The notes beneath the pieces were generated by a model that saw only the letters and a list, made by a program, of their open reading frames with translations, was not told the origin of the DNA and ran no database searches. A stretch of 64,000 bases of DNA from Perkinsus olseni. Its lineage: Eukaryota > Perkinsozoa > Perkinsida > Perkinsidae. The stretch spans positions 124,001 to 188,000 of the forward strand of contig JABANP010000016.1 in NCBI GenBank assembly GCA_013115135.1, given 5' to 3'. Made by a program: the position numbers and the translations under genes. Of the stretch, positions 21,795 to 32,398 are shown piece by piece (the stretch's first letter is position 1; every line of letters begins with the position of its first letter).

Positions 21795-23217
21795 CTAGAT
21801 GATGATATTGATAAAAGGTGCGAGCCCAACGACGGCCTTACTCGACTTGGATCGCTCTTCCTCCGCTTCTTTTAAAGGGTTGTCGATCTTTCCTCCCATA
21901 TCCCTAATTTCTTTGTCCAACTTGTATTCCATCTTTTTCAGCTCAGCCAAGGCCGCCCTGCGAAGAACCATCGTTCGCAATGAATCTTGTTGTGTCCCGC
22001 GACTCCAAGGTTGAAGCCTGCCGCGCCCGCGAATACTTACCCGTGGTCCACTTTGATTTCGTAGTGTCGGGTGCTGGCTCCGAGGCGGAGTTGATCTCGT
22101 TTGCCCAGCACTCGGGGAAGGAAGGGCTCCATCTTCACATCCCCTTTCTCACCGACAAAGGTGCCGAACTTCGAGTGCAGGTCAAGCGCGTAGACCTGCG
22201 GGCGCTGATGAGGTAGTAGCCGACAGGGCGCTCCGTCGTACTTGGTCGAGAGTGTTCTCCCTCCACTTCGAGTCTGTCGGGTTCCTAAAGCCTGCGGCAT
22301 AGACAAGCATGGCGTGATGCCTCGATGTAGATGGGTGCAAGGCAACGACCTGGCACAAGGGCAGTGGGTGATGAGGGATAGGCGAGTTCTCTCACATCGC
22401 ACGATTCCACCTTCCCCATAACGCACACGGCGTTGGCGACTCTGTGGGTGGCAACAGAACGGCCCTCCTTCACCTCAGTGACTCGGATGGGCGATGCCGT
22501 ATCTACAGAGGCGATGTCAAGGATGATGCGTGCTCTGCCAAGCTCACCTTGCTTCACCACGTTCATGACAGCGTGGAGCCACAGCTGCCGGGCCACGTCC
22601 TCTGAGTCTTGAATGTCGGTCCGAATTGTGGCGAGGATACGCCCGAACTGATTCTGACTGGACGAGAGGCAACATCCGACAGCCGTCAAGTACAGGCCCG
22701 GGTTACCCTTTGAGGGAGCCAGTATCCCTGCTGCAGCCCCAGAAGACGCCCTCGTCGGAAGGGAAAGCCCTGGGCCTCGAGAGCCTCAGAATCCTCCGGG
22801 CTACAGTCGAACAACAGGCTCCTTTTACCCGTGGCCACCAACTCATCAGCTAGCTCTGGATGCCTGAGGACACCAAGTTCGACCCGGGAGAACTAGCAGA
22901 CTTGCCTTATGAATTTATCTCGGAGGACAGTAGTGACGATCTTCAGCCGATACTTCTTCCACACAGCAGGGTCGAGGCCTTCTCGCATGGCGGTGATGGC
23001 GGATGCGGCCGTTGGGAACTCGGCGAAGGAGGTCCTAGAAGCTACTTAGGTACACGACACGCAGACCCGGGGCATGAACGCACCTCTCATCCCGGCCCGG
23101 ACAGAAGGCTCGGACCGGCGACTCGTGGTCGTTGGCAAGGAAGCCGAAGGCGGGGCCGGCGAAGGTGTCGATCGGAGGGCCTCCAGACGAGGCCGTCGAC
23201 TCTGCGGTGGTCGCCAT
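21795..23217 (-). CDS. NADAR-FHA fusion protein
   Basis: Starts at 23217 (MATTAESTASSGGPPIDTFA); an in-frame Met 14 codons upstream is possible. Residues after FGFLANDHESPV and an intron near 23042-23085 give EFPTAASAITAMREGLDPAV, then WKKYRLKIVTTVLRDKFIRH, PELADELVATGKRSLLFDCS and QNQFGRILATIRTD. This is the layout of NADAR (YbiA/DUF1768) N-glycosidases, where W..R...M...L..KF..nPeL...L.aTG...l.e.sp.D and G.N.lG..L...R are conserved. The same frame runs on into an FHA domain: TEVKEGRSVATH, GKVESCDV, LHPSTSRHHAMLVYA, ALDLHSKFGTFVG, LRLGASTRHYEI. A helical tail (ALAELKKMEYKLDKEIRDMG) ends at 21795. FHA binds phosphothreonine; NADAR proteins cleave N-glycosidic bonds, including ADP-ribosyl-guanine. 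The fusion is the point of interest. Confidence 0.72.
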
Positions 23218-23262
23218 TACAATCTCCCCAACCTGCGGTGTGTTAGAAGCAACCACCACCTC

Positions 23263-25385
23263 CTACCTCAGCAACATAACCGGGCATTCAGAAACGTCAC
23301 AAAACATTCGGAAACACAGAGGGAAGGTCGAGCGTGATCGGGCAGCATGCCAGCATGAGATGAGCTGAGGAGAATATCGATCCAGTAGGGGCGTGACGGG
23401 GACCTCCTCGGCGACTTGGCAGTAGTCGAGGACGACAAGTCGGATGGCGTCGGCGACTTCCTTGTGGAGGAGACTTGACTTCACGGCGCTCGGCTTCTGA
23501 CAGGCTGACCAGTGGATGAGGCGACCTGAGCGTCTCAAAATGGACCGCAAATAAGCGCTAAAGCCTGCGCGTACCAATCCATAACAACAAGTCCATGTTG
23601 ATATCCTCGGCCAGTGAGGCCATCGATAGCTGGGCAACGACTCGGAGCTGGCCGGCTATCTCCACCGAGAACCTTCGCTGGTCCTCCTCGCTACCAACGA
23701 TGGACAGCCTTCCAACCCCATCAGAAGGACGGCAGCAGCGGCCTCCTGCTCCTCGATGCTCAGGCCACACGCATGCCAAACCGAGGCAACAGCATACACT
23801 AGGTTACTCAGCCCTTGGACCCCCAGCCCCCGAAGAACTCTCTCGTTCACAAGGCGACAAATCCGAGCGGCTTCAGCTGGCATGCCCAGCCTGGCCAAGC
23901 CGTAGAGGAGCATACACGCAGTCTGGGAGTCTCTCAATTTGACCCTATCGAGTCGGTCGAGAATCTCCCGCTCCACCCACGACACATCTCTGATGTTTTG
24001 CCCGGCCAGACCATGGAGCACGGCCACAGCAGACGGCAGATCGAGCCCAGTAGCATCAACAAGGAGGCGGTTGAAGATGTCTTGCCAGCCGAGGCCTCCT
24101 AGTTTGGTAAAGCCAGCGGCCAGCTGCACAACAGCACTCTGAGGCAGCTTCGCTCCGCCGTCTTCACATAACCGATCCGGAGGCCGCTCGGAAGACCGCT
24201 CTGCTGCCGATTGAGGCAGGAAGGAAGCCGCCAGCCACGAGCGTGGCGAGGGATTGGATGCCGTTGGCCAGATGGACGATAGCGCAGGTCGGCACTGCAG
24301 CAGCGAAGGCATCGACCACGCCGTAGTCCTCTTGCAGCAGGTCCATGACGACCTCCGGATGCCAGACCGTAAGGTTGCCCAGAGCGACCATGATCGGCAC
24401 CGCAGCTGCCATGTTCTCCCGCTCGGCAGTCCGGTCTCGCGCTCGGTAGACTCGACTGAAGACGCCCCGACTTCTGTCATCAAGCGGACATGCTTGACTG
24501 AAGGTCATCATCAGGACGGCCGAGTCGCGAATCGTGAAGCGGTCGAGTTCTCGCAGAGCCGCGGTCCCCAGGCTGTGCAGCAGTTCACCATCGCCTATGA
24601 ATTTGAGTTTGACAAAACCCGTGAGGATGAGCGATAGCGTCTGCGGCGATATCTGCCGGTTTTGCTTGACCATGCGGACCACCACTTTCCTCAGCCTTGT
24701 GAAGAGGAACTCGTTTTTGAACTGGACCTTCTGGCACGCATGCGCAACCAGGCCGACGTCTTGGGGTCGGACGCCGAGAACGGATTTCGGGAGAGGAGCC
24801 GAGGCGGGCGGAAAACTGTTGGGTGAGGGTGTAGAACACCTGCCGGTCGGCAACTCCTGCTTTGGCATATCTGGAGGTGAGAGCATCTTTTAATTCTGCC
24901 GAGAGCCAGCTTCAACCTACGCGTTGAGGAGTATGGCTATCTGTCGGACTGTGAGATTCTCCGCCATCTTCAAAGTGGTCGGCTTCAGGCCTTCCCATGT
25001 AGGAGGGACTCGGCCCCAGTCCACCTCCTCCAAAAGATTCACTCGCCCATTCCTAGCCTCGGCAGCCGGCGCTGAGACCACAGCATGATGACGGAGCAGC
25101 GAAGCCACCGCAGCCCAGCTCACCCCCTCCGCTGGCCAACTTCTGCACAGCAAGGACGTGCATCTCCATCGGGTTTCGAAATGGCACTCGCTGTCGCCAC
25201 GTGTCCTCTCTCGAGATCTCAGCCACCGCGGAGCTGTCTCGATGGGCTAGTTGTTGGCTCTGGTTCGACGCGGGACCGGGTACTGATGAGTGGCCAGGAG
25301 ACAGAACAGTCGGCTGGGAAGGGTCGTCTGATCGGAGCGGCCATGCTGAGGCAGCCAGCGCTGCAAAGTGACCTACTCGGTACAT
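23263..25385 (-). CDS. RAP/HPR-type helical repeat protein (organelle RNA factor)
   Basis: Repeated helical pairs such as RQIAILLNAYAKAG, RPQDVGLVAHACQKV, SPQTLSLILTGFVKL, IVHLANGIQSLAT, SAVVQLAAGFTKLGG, LPSAVAVLHGLAGQ, ACMLLYGLARLGMP and QGLSNLVYAVASV are typical of FASTK/RAP and heptatricopeptide-type proteins that act on mitochondrial or plastid RNA in alveolates. The C-terminus HKEVADAIRLVVLDYCQVAEE followed by TPYWIDILL (one frame over) looks like the entry to a RAP domain, but the rest of RAP is not clear. A 50-bp intron at about 23519-23568 joins ...DLLLWIG to RLIHWSACQ. Three places need one surplus base skipped: C5 at 25123-25127, A4 at 24812-24815 and G4 at 23388-23391 (plus-strand bases). 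The start is uncertain. Confidence 0.65.
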
Positions 25386-25711
25386 TCATAATCGTGCCGA
25401 TGCCTTCCGATGGGGCTGTCCGGCCGCCCACTTTGGTGACCACCGCAACTACCGGCCTCTCCACCACCCTCCTGTTGCTGATGCTTATGCTCCTACCAGG
25501 CATGGGCTGGAAAAGTAAAACAAACTAGAGAGAGATCGGGGGTCGAGGGCAACACAAGGCGGCAGTGCAGACCGACAGGCATGGGCGAATGATGACACAT
25601 CAGTATGCTAGCCGTGGAGCCATTGGCCAGGTGAGGTCGCTCTCAGCCTCACACCAGCTGGGGTCCCCAGAAGCAAGTCCACGAACTCCCGAGCGCTGCA
25701 GGAGGAGGGCG

Positions 25712-28266
25712 TCACTGCTGATGGCGCTTCGAGACGTACCTCAAGATGTACTCATCAGCGAGGGTGTCGATGATCTCCATGGACTCGGGAGAGGGCAGCA
25801 GGTCTGAGTTCTTGGTGACGTAGCTGTACAGGTCCGAGGGAGAGGGGCTTGGCGAGGCTGCTTCTGATGCTTCATGGACGAGCGTCTGAGGAGAGGAGGC
25901 GGCGGCAGCCGAGGCTGGAGAGCAGCACTACAACCAAATCGCGGTAGGTGATCCACAGGGCGCTGGCGGCCTTGTCCTGCTCATGTGCCTCGTCGGCCAA
26001 GGCATCTGCAGGCTACTCCGTCATAACGTTGTGACAACGTAGAGGCGAGTTCTCACTTTTGTCTTCTCCAGTGAGAGGAGGGCCTTCAAGAGGCTGCATA
26101 CAGCAGAAGTGAAGACCCTTAAGGAGTTGGGTAGTCCGGAGTTCAGAGAACATCCTGAGCCGACACAGCCCTCTCCTCGGCGGTGATGGTCCCTGCTGGA
26201 GGTCCTACAGTACACTAACCTTCGCCCGGCTTCCATCGGGTGCTTCGGGCGAGGAGCCCTCAGCCCATTCCGCGGCTCGCGCCAGGGCAGGGTTGGGGCC
26301 TTCAAGGAGCAGGACAATCTACAGCGTGGGAGGGGTGTCGACCGATGCTGTCACCCTTGCGACTGTACCCAGTAGCGGACGCCTCCGGTGGTTGTCTTAT
26401 ACACGCACGGGACCACGAAGCCCGACAAGGCACCATACTCGTCAAGGTGACCTAGGTGTGGGCAGGAAGAAGGCAGACGCCAAGGCTGCTACTGAGAGAC
26501 TCGGGCTCCTGTCCTTCCTCCACACGCCGGGCTTTGACCTGCCGTCGGGCCTCTGACCATTCGACGAAGCCTCCCCGGAACTTTTCTCTGTAAAGAGCGG
26601 CGTACAAGCACGGCGGCAGTCACTGGACTAGTACACGAGGCGCTCGGGCTCGGGAGCCGACGTCGGGGTAGCTGAGGACCATGAGAGCTCGGCTGTGATG
26701 GCTGGGCTTCACGGTGGTCAGGTGCTGCATCGCGTCGAACAGGCTCCAGCGGCCCTCGTCCATGGCCAGCTCGTCTTGAGTCTCCTCCGAGATGGTGGTC
26801 CCTCCCCGTGCTGAGAATAGAGGACCTTTGAGGCGGCAGGCGGGGAAGGAGTGGTACTGGATCCTCGGGAAGGCAGCGGCGCCACGTCGAGGCTGCGCTC
26901 GGGCGATACCGAAGGCATTAGACAGAGAACTGTTCCCACATCCGCCCCGCCTCCAACGCGAGACCGGTCCAGACGCCAGAGGAGTATCCTGAGCTCATAC
27001 CCTGCTAATGATAAGAATCAAAAATGGTGGCTTGACATGGATGATGATGATGGCCCTGATGGCTGAAGGGAATCAGGGAGGGGGGCTGAGCTCATCAATG
27101 GCTCTTTCAATGTGACATTATCTCAGCCTAAGCTGCAAGCTGACCGTAGTGGCTGCCCTCCTTTCGGAGGCACGACTGAGCTGCAAACATCGTCAAGGGC
27201 GGAACCACCTGCGGCGCTGCCACTGCGGTGTCCCTGAGAGTCCCCGGCTGCTGCCTTCTACCAACACTTCCCCTTGCACTACATTCGCTCCGCTACATCG
27301 CCGCTGTACTTTCTCGCGGCTTGCAGATAGACCGGTTTGTCCTGCCCTGGGAGCTCTGTGGTGGGGTTCTTCGAGGCCTCCCGGTTGTCGGACGACCCCT
27401 CCCTCAGCCACAGCGAAGGATGCTCAGATCGAGGGGGTTGTTGATGCTGATCCTTACGTAGCTGAAAAGGTACAGCAGGCCCTTCACACAGCAGTGCTCG
27501 GCTACCCTTACTACTGAGGCCCGGACCAGCTGGTGGATCCCAGAGACGCTCAAAACCGTCATCCTGTTGACGACGCTGGTAGACAGAGCAAAATTGGTAG
27601 AACTGATGGATGTGGCAGCCGGCAAGAACACAACACCCCTGCGGCCCGGGTCGAATGTTACAGTCCATCATGAAGGTGATCTCGCTGTACTAATTAGGAG
27701 CATCATCCCCATTTGGCAACCTCTCGCTCGACCTCCTCTACCGCACACCCTAGCTGAGTCAGCCTTGCCAGTCTACTCCTTATCATCATTTCCTCCTGGC
27801 CCAGACGGTCCCGCCGGCGATTGTGGGCTCGAACGTCACAGAGAAGGTCCGCCAGCAGAACAGCCTTGGCCTCCTCGGAATCATCGGGCGGCCTCAAACT
27901 CTTGACGATGCTCCACGGATCGATCGACGCTGATGGAGTGGCTTCCGTTTTGGCCGATCTGCTCATGTAGAGCGAGCGTTTCTCGGAGGGAGGCCTGGGG
28001 GGAGATGAAGAACCGACGAGGCTGGTCTTGTGGCCAACCGAGTAGCTGCCGAACATGGAGGCGTCGTCCACTGAAGGCCGGGGCTTGTTCAAGCCCAGCT
28101 TGATTGAATGGCGACTGACAGCCTGGGCAAGGGCGGAAGTGCCGCCGCTACGCGATGCCGGCTGAGGAGGCTTCCTGGGCCTCTCTGCTAGGGGCACCGA
28201 GTCCACAGCACGCTCGAGCTCCGCCACTTGGTCATAGATTGCAGAGGATGGTAGCATGCAGGCCAA
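25712..28266 (-). CDS. Unrecognised multi-exon protein
   Basis: The first exon opens MACMLPSSAIYDQVAELERA at 28266, runs through a Ser/Pro/Arg-rich linker and a helical end (AVLLADLLCDVRAHNRRRDR...EEVEREVAKWG, to about 27703). Later coding blocks are LSTSVVNRMTVLSVSGIHQL (about 27560), ISEETQDELAMDEGRWSLFD (about 26740-26790), YREKFRGGFVEWSEARRQVK (about 26540-26590) and, at the end, NSDLLPSPESMEIIDTLADE with a stop at 25712. The helical pieces (SVSGIHQLVRA) recall the neighbouring RAP-type protein, so a second organelle RNA factor is possible, but this is not established. Exon joins between 26000 and 27600 are unresolved. Confidence 0.5.
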
Positions 28267-28365
28267 CTAGGAAGGATATCCAAGGTCGAGCAATGCAAAA
28301 CGCAAAACTAGCGGAGCGAAATCATATTATAATCACATAGTACAGAGAGACCTACTGAGCAAGAC

Positions 28366-29776
28366 TCAAGTATCCAGCCTTGCCACATAGCCACTCAACT
28401 TGCCCTCCTTCTCCTCATTGTGAACCACCTCGATCGACACTCCAGGGACAGACCTCACAGCCTTGGACCAAGACTTGAAGCCATACTTCGCTAAGTCGAC
28501 CGGATGGCCCAACTCAGTCTCGACTTTGTGCTTCACAAGAGAGATGTTGCAGCCGTCATCCTCGGCCACCTTCGATCTTATGGCCGCCTCCACTTCCGAC
28601 GGCAATCGGAACATCTGTTTCTTCTGATCGGCTAGCCATGCTTGGAGCTCCTCGCCTTCAAGATTCTCCTCCAAAACCTTCGCTGTGCGTAGTACTCGAC
28701 CCTTGACCACGAACTCCTCCCGCGTGGACCGGTCGACGAATCTATCGGCGGCTTCTGGTGATTTGAAGTAGAGGAAGGCATGGCCTCTGACAGCGCCGGT
28801 TTAGTGCTCGACCGGGATAGCGCACCGGTCGACGCCCTTCTCCCCTATCCACCCATTGACGGCATCCCGGAGCTCTCCGAGGCCAGTCCCTCGGTCAATA
28901 TTCGACACGAAGACGGTGCGATCAGCGGGAGTGTGCTTTCGAGGCCGCTTCCCGGCAGCTTCCGCCGTGCCCTCCAGCTTGCGCTTCTCTCTTTTCCGGC
29001 GCTCCGATTCACAGCCCTTTACTACCTCGGCCACGTGAGCGTCCACTTTCTTGGACTTCTCCCTGAAGGCGTGAAGCCACTCAGGAGCCTCCGCAGCCAC
29101 CCCGGCGATGGGGAACGAGTCCGCCATAGCTGCTATGAGGCGCATCACGTCCCCCTCGGGCAGCGGGAGACGACAGCCCAGCGTCTCACGGACGAACCGG
29201 TACACTGTGTGGTCATCAGGGCGCTCAATGTTCTCATCCGCGCACTTCGCGAAGAGCTCGACAATGCAGTCTATGACTCTCCCCATCTTAGTATGGTTCA
29301 GCCTGACCTCCACTTCCCGGGCCACCGGTACAGCACACTCGACTGTGTTGAAGCGAATACCCCTGAGAGCCACAGGAACGGCCTCTTCGCCGCCTGCTCG
29401 GCCGGGGACGTCAACTCTGATGTAGGGTGACTCGAGCATCATCCCGGGCCGGCTCCTTCGGCGGGGCCTTGCGGTGTACGATAGCCCCCTCCTGCATCAT
29501 CAACTTCATAACCAATCCGACCAGCTCTCTATCGGACGCTGCTGCTGCCGCTACCATCCTCGAGGCATCCCTCGAGGCATCATCGAAGGAAGGGCGCAGA
29601 GGGCCGAGGACACACTCGAACTGGCTGCTGTCTTTAGGTTCGAAGTAGGCGAAATAAGAACGTCCTCCATTGCACTTGACAATACGGCAATGCGTCCGAG
29701 GGTTGGCCGAGCCATGGCAGTACTCCGAGTCCCTTCTCTCTGGAGGCAGCGGCACCGACGAAAACTTCCGCGGCAT
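28366..29776 (-). CDS. RRM protein with C-terminal LOTUS-like domain, interrupted
   Basis: Coding starts MPRKFSSVPLPPERRDSEYC at 29776. The middle has a basic stretch (RRKREKRKLEG, GKRPRKH) and an RRM: RTVFVSNIDRG (RNP2), then CAIPVEH, TGAVRGHAFLYFKS (RNP1). The C-terminus ISLVKHKVETELGHPVDLAK plus YGFKSWSKAVRSVPGVSIEV resembles the winged-helix OST-HTH/LOTUS fold. Two breaks: one surplus base in CCC 29443-29445 (needed to join KAPPKEPA to MMLESPYIRVDV), and an in-frame TAA (TTA at 28801-28803 on the plus strand) in the loop between RRM strands 2 and 3. A 39-bp GT-AG segment (about 28790-28828) could remove the stop but would also delete RRM residues. The role is probably nuclear or cytoplasmic RNA binding. 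Confidence 0.65.
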
Positions 29777-29781
29777 CTTCT

Positions 29782-31008
29782 CTAGGCCTGAGTAACAACT
29801 TCAATTTCAGTCACGCCGAGATTGACGATGAGACTCCCCCTCAACGCAAGGATGGCTCTTATCCGCACAAGAAAGTTATTCTCTCGCGGCAACATGCAGT
29901 GAGAAAATGATAATAGCCAAAGCAGCCGTAGTACCGCTGTGGATAGTGGCCACGATGGCCCTATAAACGAGTAGCGCTCCGCCGTTTCGCCTTCGCTCGT
30001 TGAGCACACTGGAAAGCGCTGCCAAGACGTCTGCGTATGTCCCTCAGGCGGTGGGGGCGTGCGGGACCTACCAGTACCGGAGGTCGTGCCACGGTGGGAG
30101 CGAGGCACCCCTACCTCAGCCGTGGAGAGACACACTGGTGGCGTCGGGTCCGAGAGGCGCTCCTGCCTCGGGAAGGTGGCCGAGGATGATGCTCCGGAGG
30201 GCAGCCTCCTCCCGATCGGCCTCGAGCAGGAGAGGTTCGGCGCAGGATCTCCAACTCCGCCCGGAGTGATGCATTCTCGAGCCGGAGTGCTCGGACCTCT
30301 GAAAGGGACGGACAAGCAGATCAAAACCGTTATTATGAGTCCGCCAGGCGCAGCACCTTCGTCCAGCTCCATCAGCCTTCCTTCCAGTACTGCCGCCCCC
30401 CGGGATCGATCCGGCGACTGGTATCGGGTAGCATCAACGGGAGGGGCGGCCATCCACACCGGCCGTGTACTCCTCATCTCGCCCCACTCAGACGGCATCA
30501 GCTTGGGCAGTGTTGTCGAAGGCAAGCTACTCGGCCTCGTCACCGGACTGGCCGCTGGCACGGCCTTCTCGCTCGGTGCTGCGCCCGCAAGGGACTTGGG
30601 CGTGGCAACCAAGACAGGCGTTGTTGGCTCGTCTGCCCGAGCCTTGGTGGGGCCCTCTGAGACCCTCTCTGGCGAGTAGGAGTCGTCCCTCTCCCCAGAG
30701 CAATCATGCCTTTCTCGCGATCGCCTCCACCACGGTGTACTCGAGAGTGGATGCTCAGTGGACTCCCGTAACGGTCGTAGCGGAGGAGGGGGTGGGGCTC
30801 CTCGCTTGACCTGCCGTAATTCTTCCCGTAGAGCCCGTACTTCCGCGGCTAGTGTCGCTCTGGACTCCCTCAAGGGATTAGTTTCAGTGCCATATCGCGG
30901 TGGCATAGACATGCAGCAGACAGTAGTCAACCTAATCACAAACCGCTCAATGACTCTAGCTGCCTCCCCCGAGCGAACCAATTGAGAATATACCGACGCA
31001 ACAGACAA
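29782..31008 (-). CDS. Coiled-coil, proline/serine-rich protein
   Basis: The frame is open from 31008; an internal Met (MSMPPRYGTETNPLRESRAT) gives a more typical start. It begins with a coiled coil (RATLAAEVRALREELRQVK) followed by a long low-complexity Pro/Ser/Arg region. A probable intron ending TTTCAG near 30302 restores a second coiled coil, EVRALRLENASLRAELEILR, in another frame; a GTAGGG...GGTAG intron near 30073-30112 would return to the original frame, ending at 29782. The end lies only 5 bp from the next gene's start, so the real 3' end may be upstream. No family recognised. Confidence 0.45.
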   Translation of the reverse strand: MSVASVYSQLVRSGEAARVIERFVIRLTTVCCMSMPPRYGTETNPLRESRATLAAEVRALREELRQVKRGAPPPPPLRPLRESTEHPLSSTPWWRRSRERHDCSGERDDSYSPERVSEGPTKARADEPTTPVLVATPKSLAGAAPSEKAVPAASPVTRPSSLPSTTLPKLMPSEWGEMRSTRPVWMAAPPVDATRYQSPDRSRGAAVLEGRLMELDEGAAPGGLIITVLICLSVPFRGPSTPARECITPGGVGDPAPNLSCSRPIGRRLPSGASSSATFPRQERLSDPTPPVCLSTAEVGVPRSHRGTTSGTGRSRTPPPPEGHTQTSWQRFPVCSTSEGETAERYSFIGPSWPLSTAVLRLLWLLSFSHCMLPRENNFLVRIRAILALRGSLIVNLGVTEIEVVTQA

Positions 31009-31063
31009 GAGTAATAAGAAAGGACCATTGTTTCGCCATGCCGTTCTTGCTCACGCGTCAATA

Positions 31064-31206
31064 ATCAGTGCAGATCTTGGTAGTGGAACTGTTCAGCGGC
31101 GACTACTGCAGCAGCAGCCGTCTCCAGATTCGTACCGGTGACATCATGTTGAACATCAATCAATTGTAAGGATCAGTGCAGATCTTGGTAAAACTGTTCA
31201 GCGACT
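31064..31206. repeat. Two copies of a 35-41 nt direct repeat
   Basis: ATCAGTGCAGATCTTGGTA followed by AACTGTTCAGCG and CGACT occurs at 31064-31104 and again at 31172-31206. The first copy carries small insertions (GTGG after TTGGTA, one extra G). They lie in a non-coding stretch just upstream of the larger direct repeat. Confidence 0.85.
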
Positions 31207-31346
31207 CCCGTGGAGCCTCCAGTGAGGTATGGTGTCATCATCCCTATTTTCATATGAATTTCAGCCAAGTTGATTTAGGTCTTCACTTGAACTCAGGTTA
31301 ACGAGATTCCATAAAGATTTGCTCATCATCAACCTTATCGTCGAGA

Positions 31347-31528
31347 GCCTCAGGCTATGGGTGGTTGTGATTTATTCTCCATGTCTTTAGTCAGACGAAC
31401 GAGACCTTCACAGTTAGTCATCCTCGGCTCAGTCGCCATTGAAAAAAGAGTTGCCTCAGGCTATGGGTGGTTGTGATTTATTCTCCATGTCTTTAGTCAG
31501 ACGAACGAGACCTTCACAGTTAGTCATC
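31347..31528. repeat. Perfect 76-bp direct repeat, two units
   Basis: Units 31347-31422 and 31453-31528 are identical over 76 nt (both begin GCCTCAGGCTATGGGTGGTT and end CACAGTTAGTCATC) and are separated by 30 unrelated bases. No open frame spans them. Such perfect identity implies a recent event or conversion. Confidence 0.95.
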
Positions 31529-31817
31529 ACAGGCAGCAACAGTGGTACATGTGCGAGCGTGAAAGGCCGGCCACCTCACGAGTAGAGGCAGCCGGTGAGT
31601 AAAGACTCTATGGCTGCTGTTGCGGACTACTTAGATGATATGACTATCCGACAAGTCAACCACCTGCGTAAGTACGCGTGGAATACCCTTAATTGGCTAC
31701 TCAACTCAACACTCTGTGAAGTCGGCGTCCAGCAGTAATCAGCAAGGCCCCACCAGTGGGGAGTCGTACTTGAGGTGATAGCCAGTCGGTAGTATTGCTA
31801 CTACCAAACACCAATGC

Positions 31818-32036
31818 TTAGATACCGATCTTAGTGCGCCTCCAGTGACGACGCTTAGCGTTGTACCTACAACAACGAGACGATAGTCATTACTGCTAAG
31901 GAACGCTGGGGGTTGAGTAATACCTGATGGTGTTGTTGGTCCTCATACGGAACCACTGGGGCAGAGGGCGATTCTGCTTGATCTTCTTGCCCAAAGTTCT
32001 CTTAGTCTTGAAGGACTTGATGGAACCCTGAAACAT
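31818..32036 (-). CDS. RPL39: Ribosomal protein eL39
   Basis: The smallest protein of the large ribosomal subunit, lining the exit tunnel. Exon 1 reads [20 protein letters not shown] then [11 protein letters not shown]; a 57-bp intron (31867-31923) is followed by [15 protein letters not shown] and a stop at 31818. The family signature [33 protein letters not shown] is complete. As drawn it starts MFQGSIKS at 32036 (53 aa); because TTTCAG looks like an acceptor, the true start may be a lone Met on an upstream exon joined to GSIKS, giving the usual 51 aa. Too short to stand out as an open frame. Confidence 0.93.
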
Positions 32037-32152
32037 GGACGACGGTGAAATCGACTAGGAAATACGCACACGACAAGTCAGTCCACGGACTAGCATGATA
32101 CCAATACAACACCCGTGTACGGTGACAGAGAGCAGCGAGAGGCCCATTAGCG

Positions 32153-32398
32153 ATGACCCTTATTACCATGCTGGATGGACGGCTGATTTGTCTGCCACCT
32201 CACGCCGACGAGAGGATAATCGATCGCGTGATCGATTTCAATAAGCGCGAGTCGGCGCGAGATCCCGGCTCAGCCGCTGCAGCGGTTAACTTCCTGCGAG
32301 GCAGTATCGGGCAGCATGAGGGGGTGTGGAGCTGCTTGAGGTCGAGATGTTCACGCGGTGCGACTGGGAGACAGCAGCCGGGGTCTTCTAGGAGTTGA
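32153..32398 (+). CDS. Possible coding exon, unknown
   Basis: An 81-codon frame starting MTLITMLDGRLICLPPHADE, divergent from the eL39 gene. The first 55 residues (ERIIDRVIDFNKRESARDPG) look protein-like; the end is Ser/Arg-rich and probably beyond a splice site. No homology recognised, no clear partner exon to 33000. Confidence 0.25.
   Translation: MTLITMLDGRLICLPPHADERIIDRVIDFNKRESARDPGSAAAAVNFLRGSIGQHEGVWSCLRSRCSRGATGRQQPGSSRS

Noticed and set aside
23519..23568. Frameshift in the RAP-type gene at DLLLWIG
   Set aside because: A normal 50-bp GT-AG intron (GTACGC...GCTCAG) explains the frame change, so it is not counted among the one-base problems.
30059..30679. Plus-strand 206-codon frame
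   Set aside because: Antisense to the coiled-coil gene at 29782-31008; low-complexity GC-rich sequence keeps many frames open.
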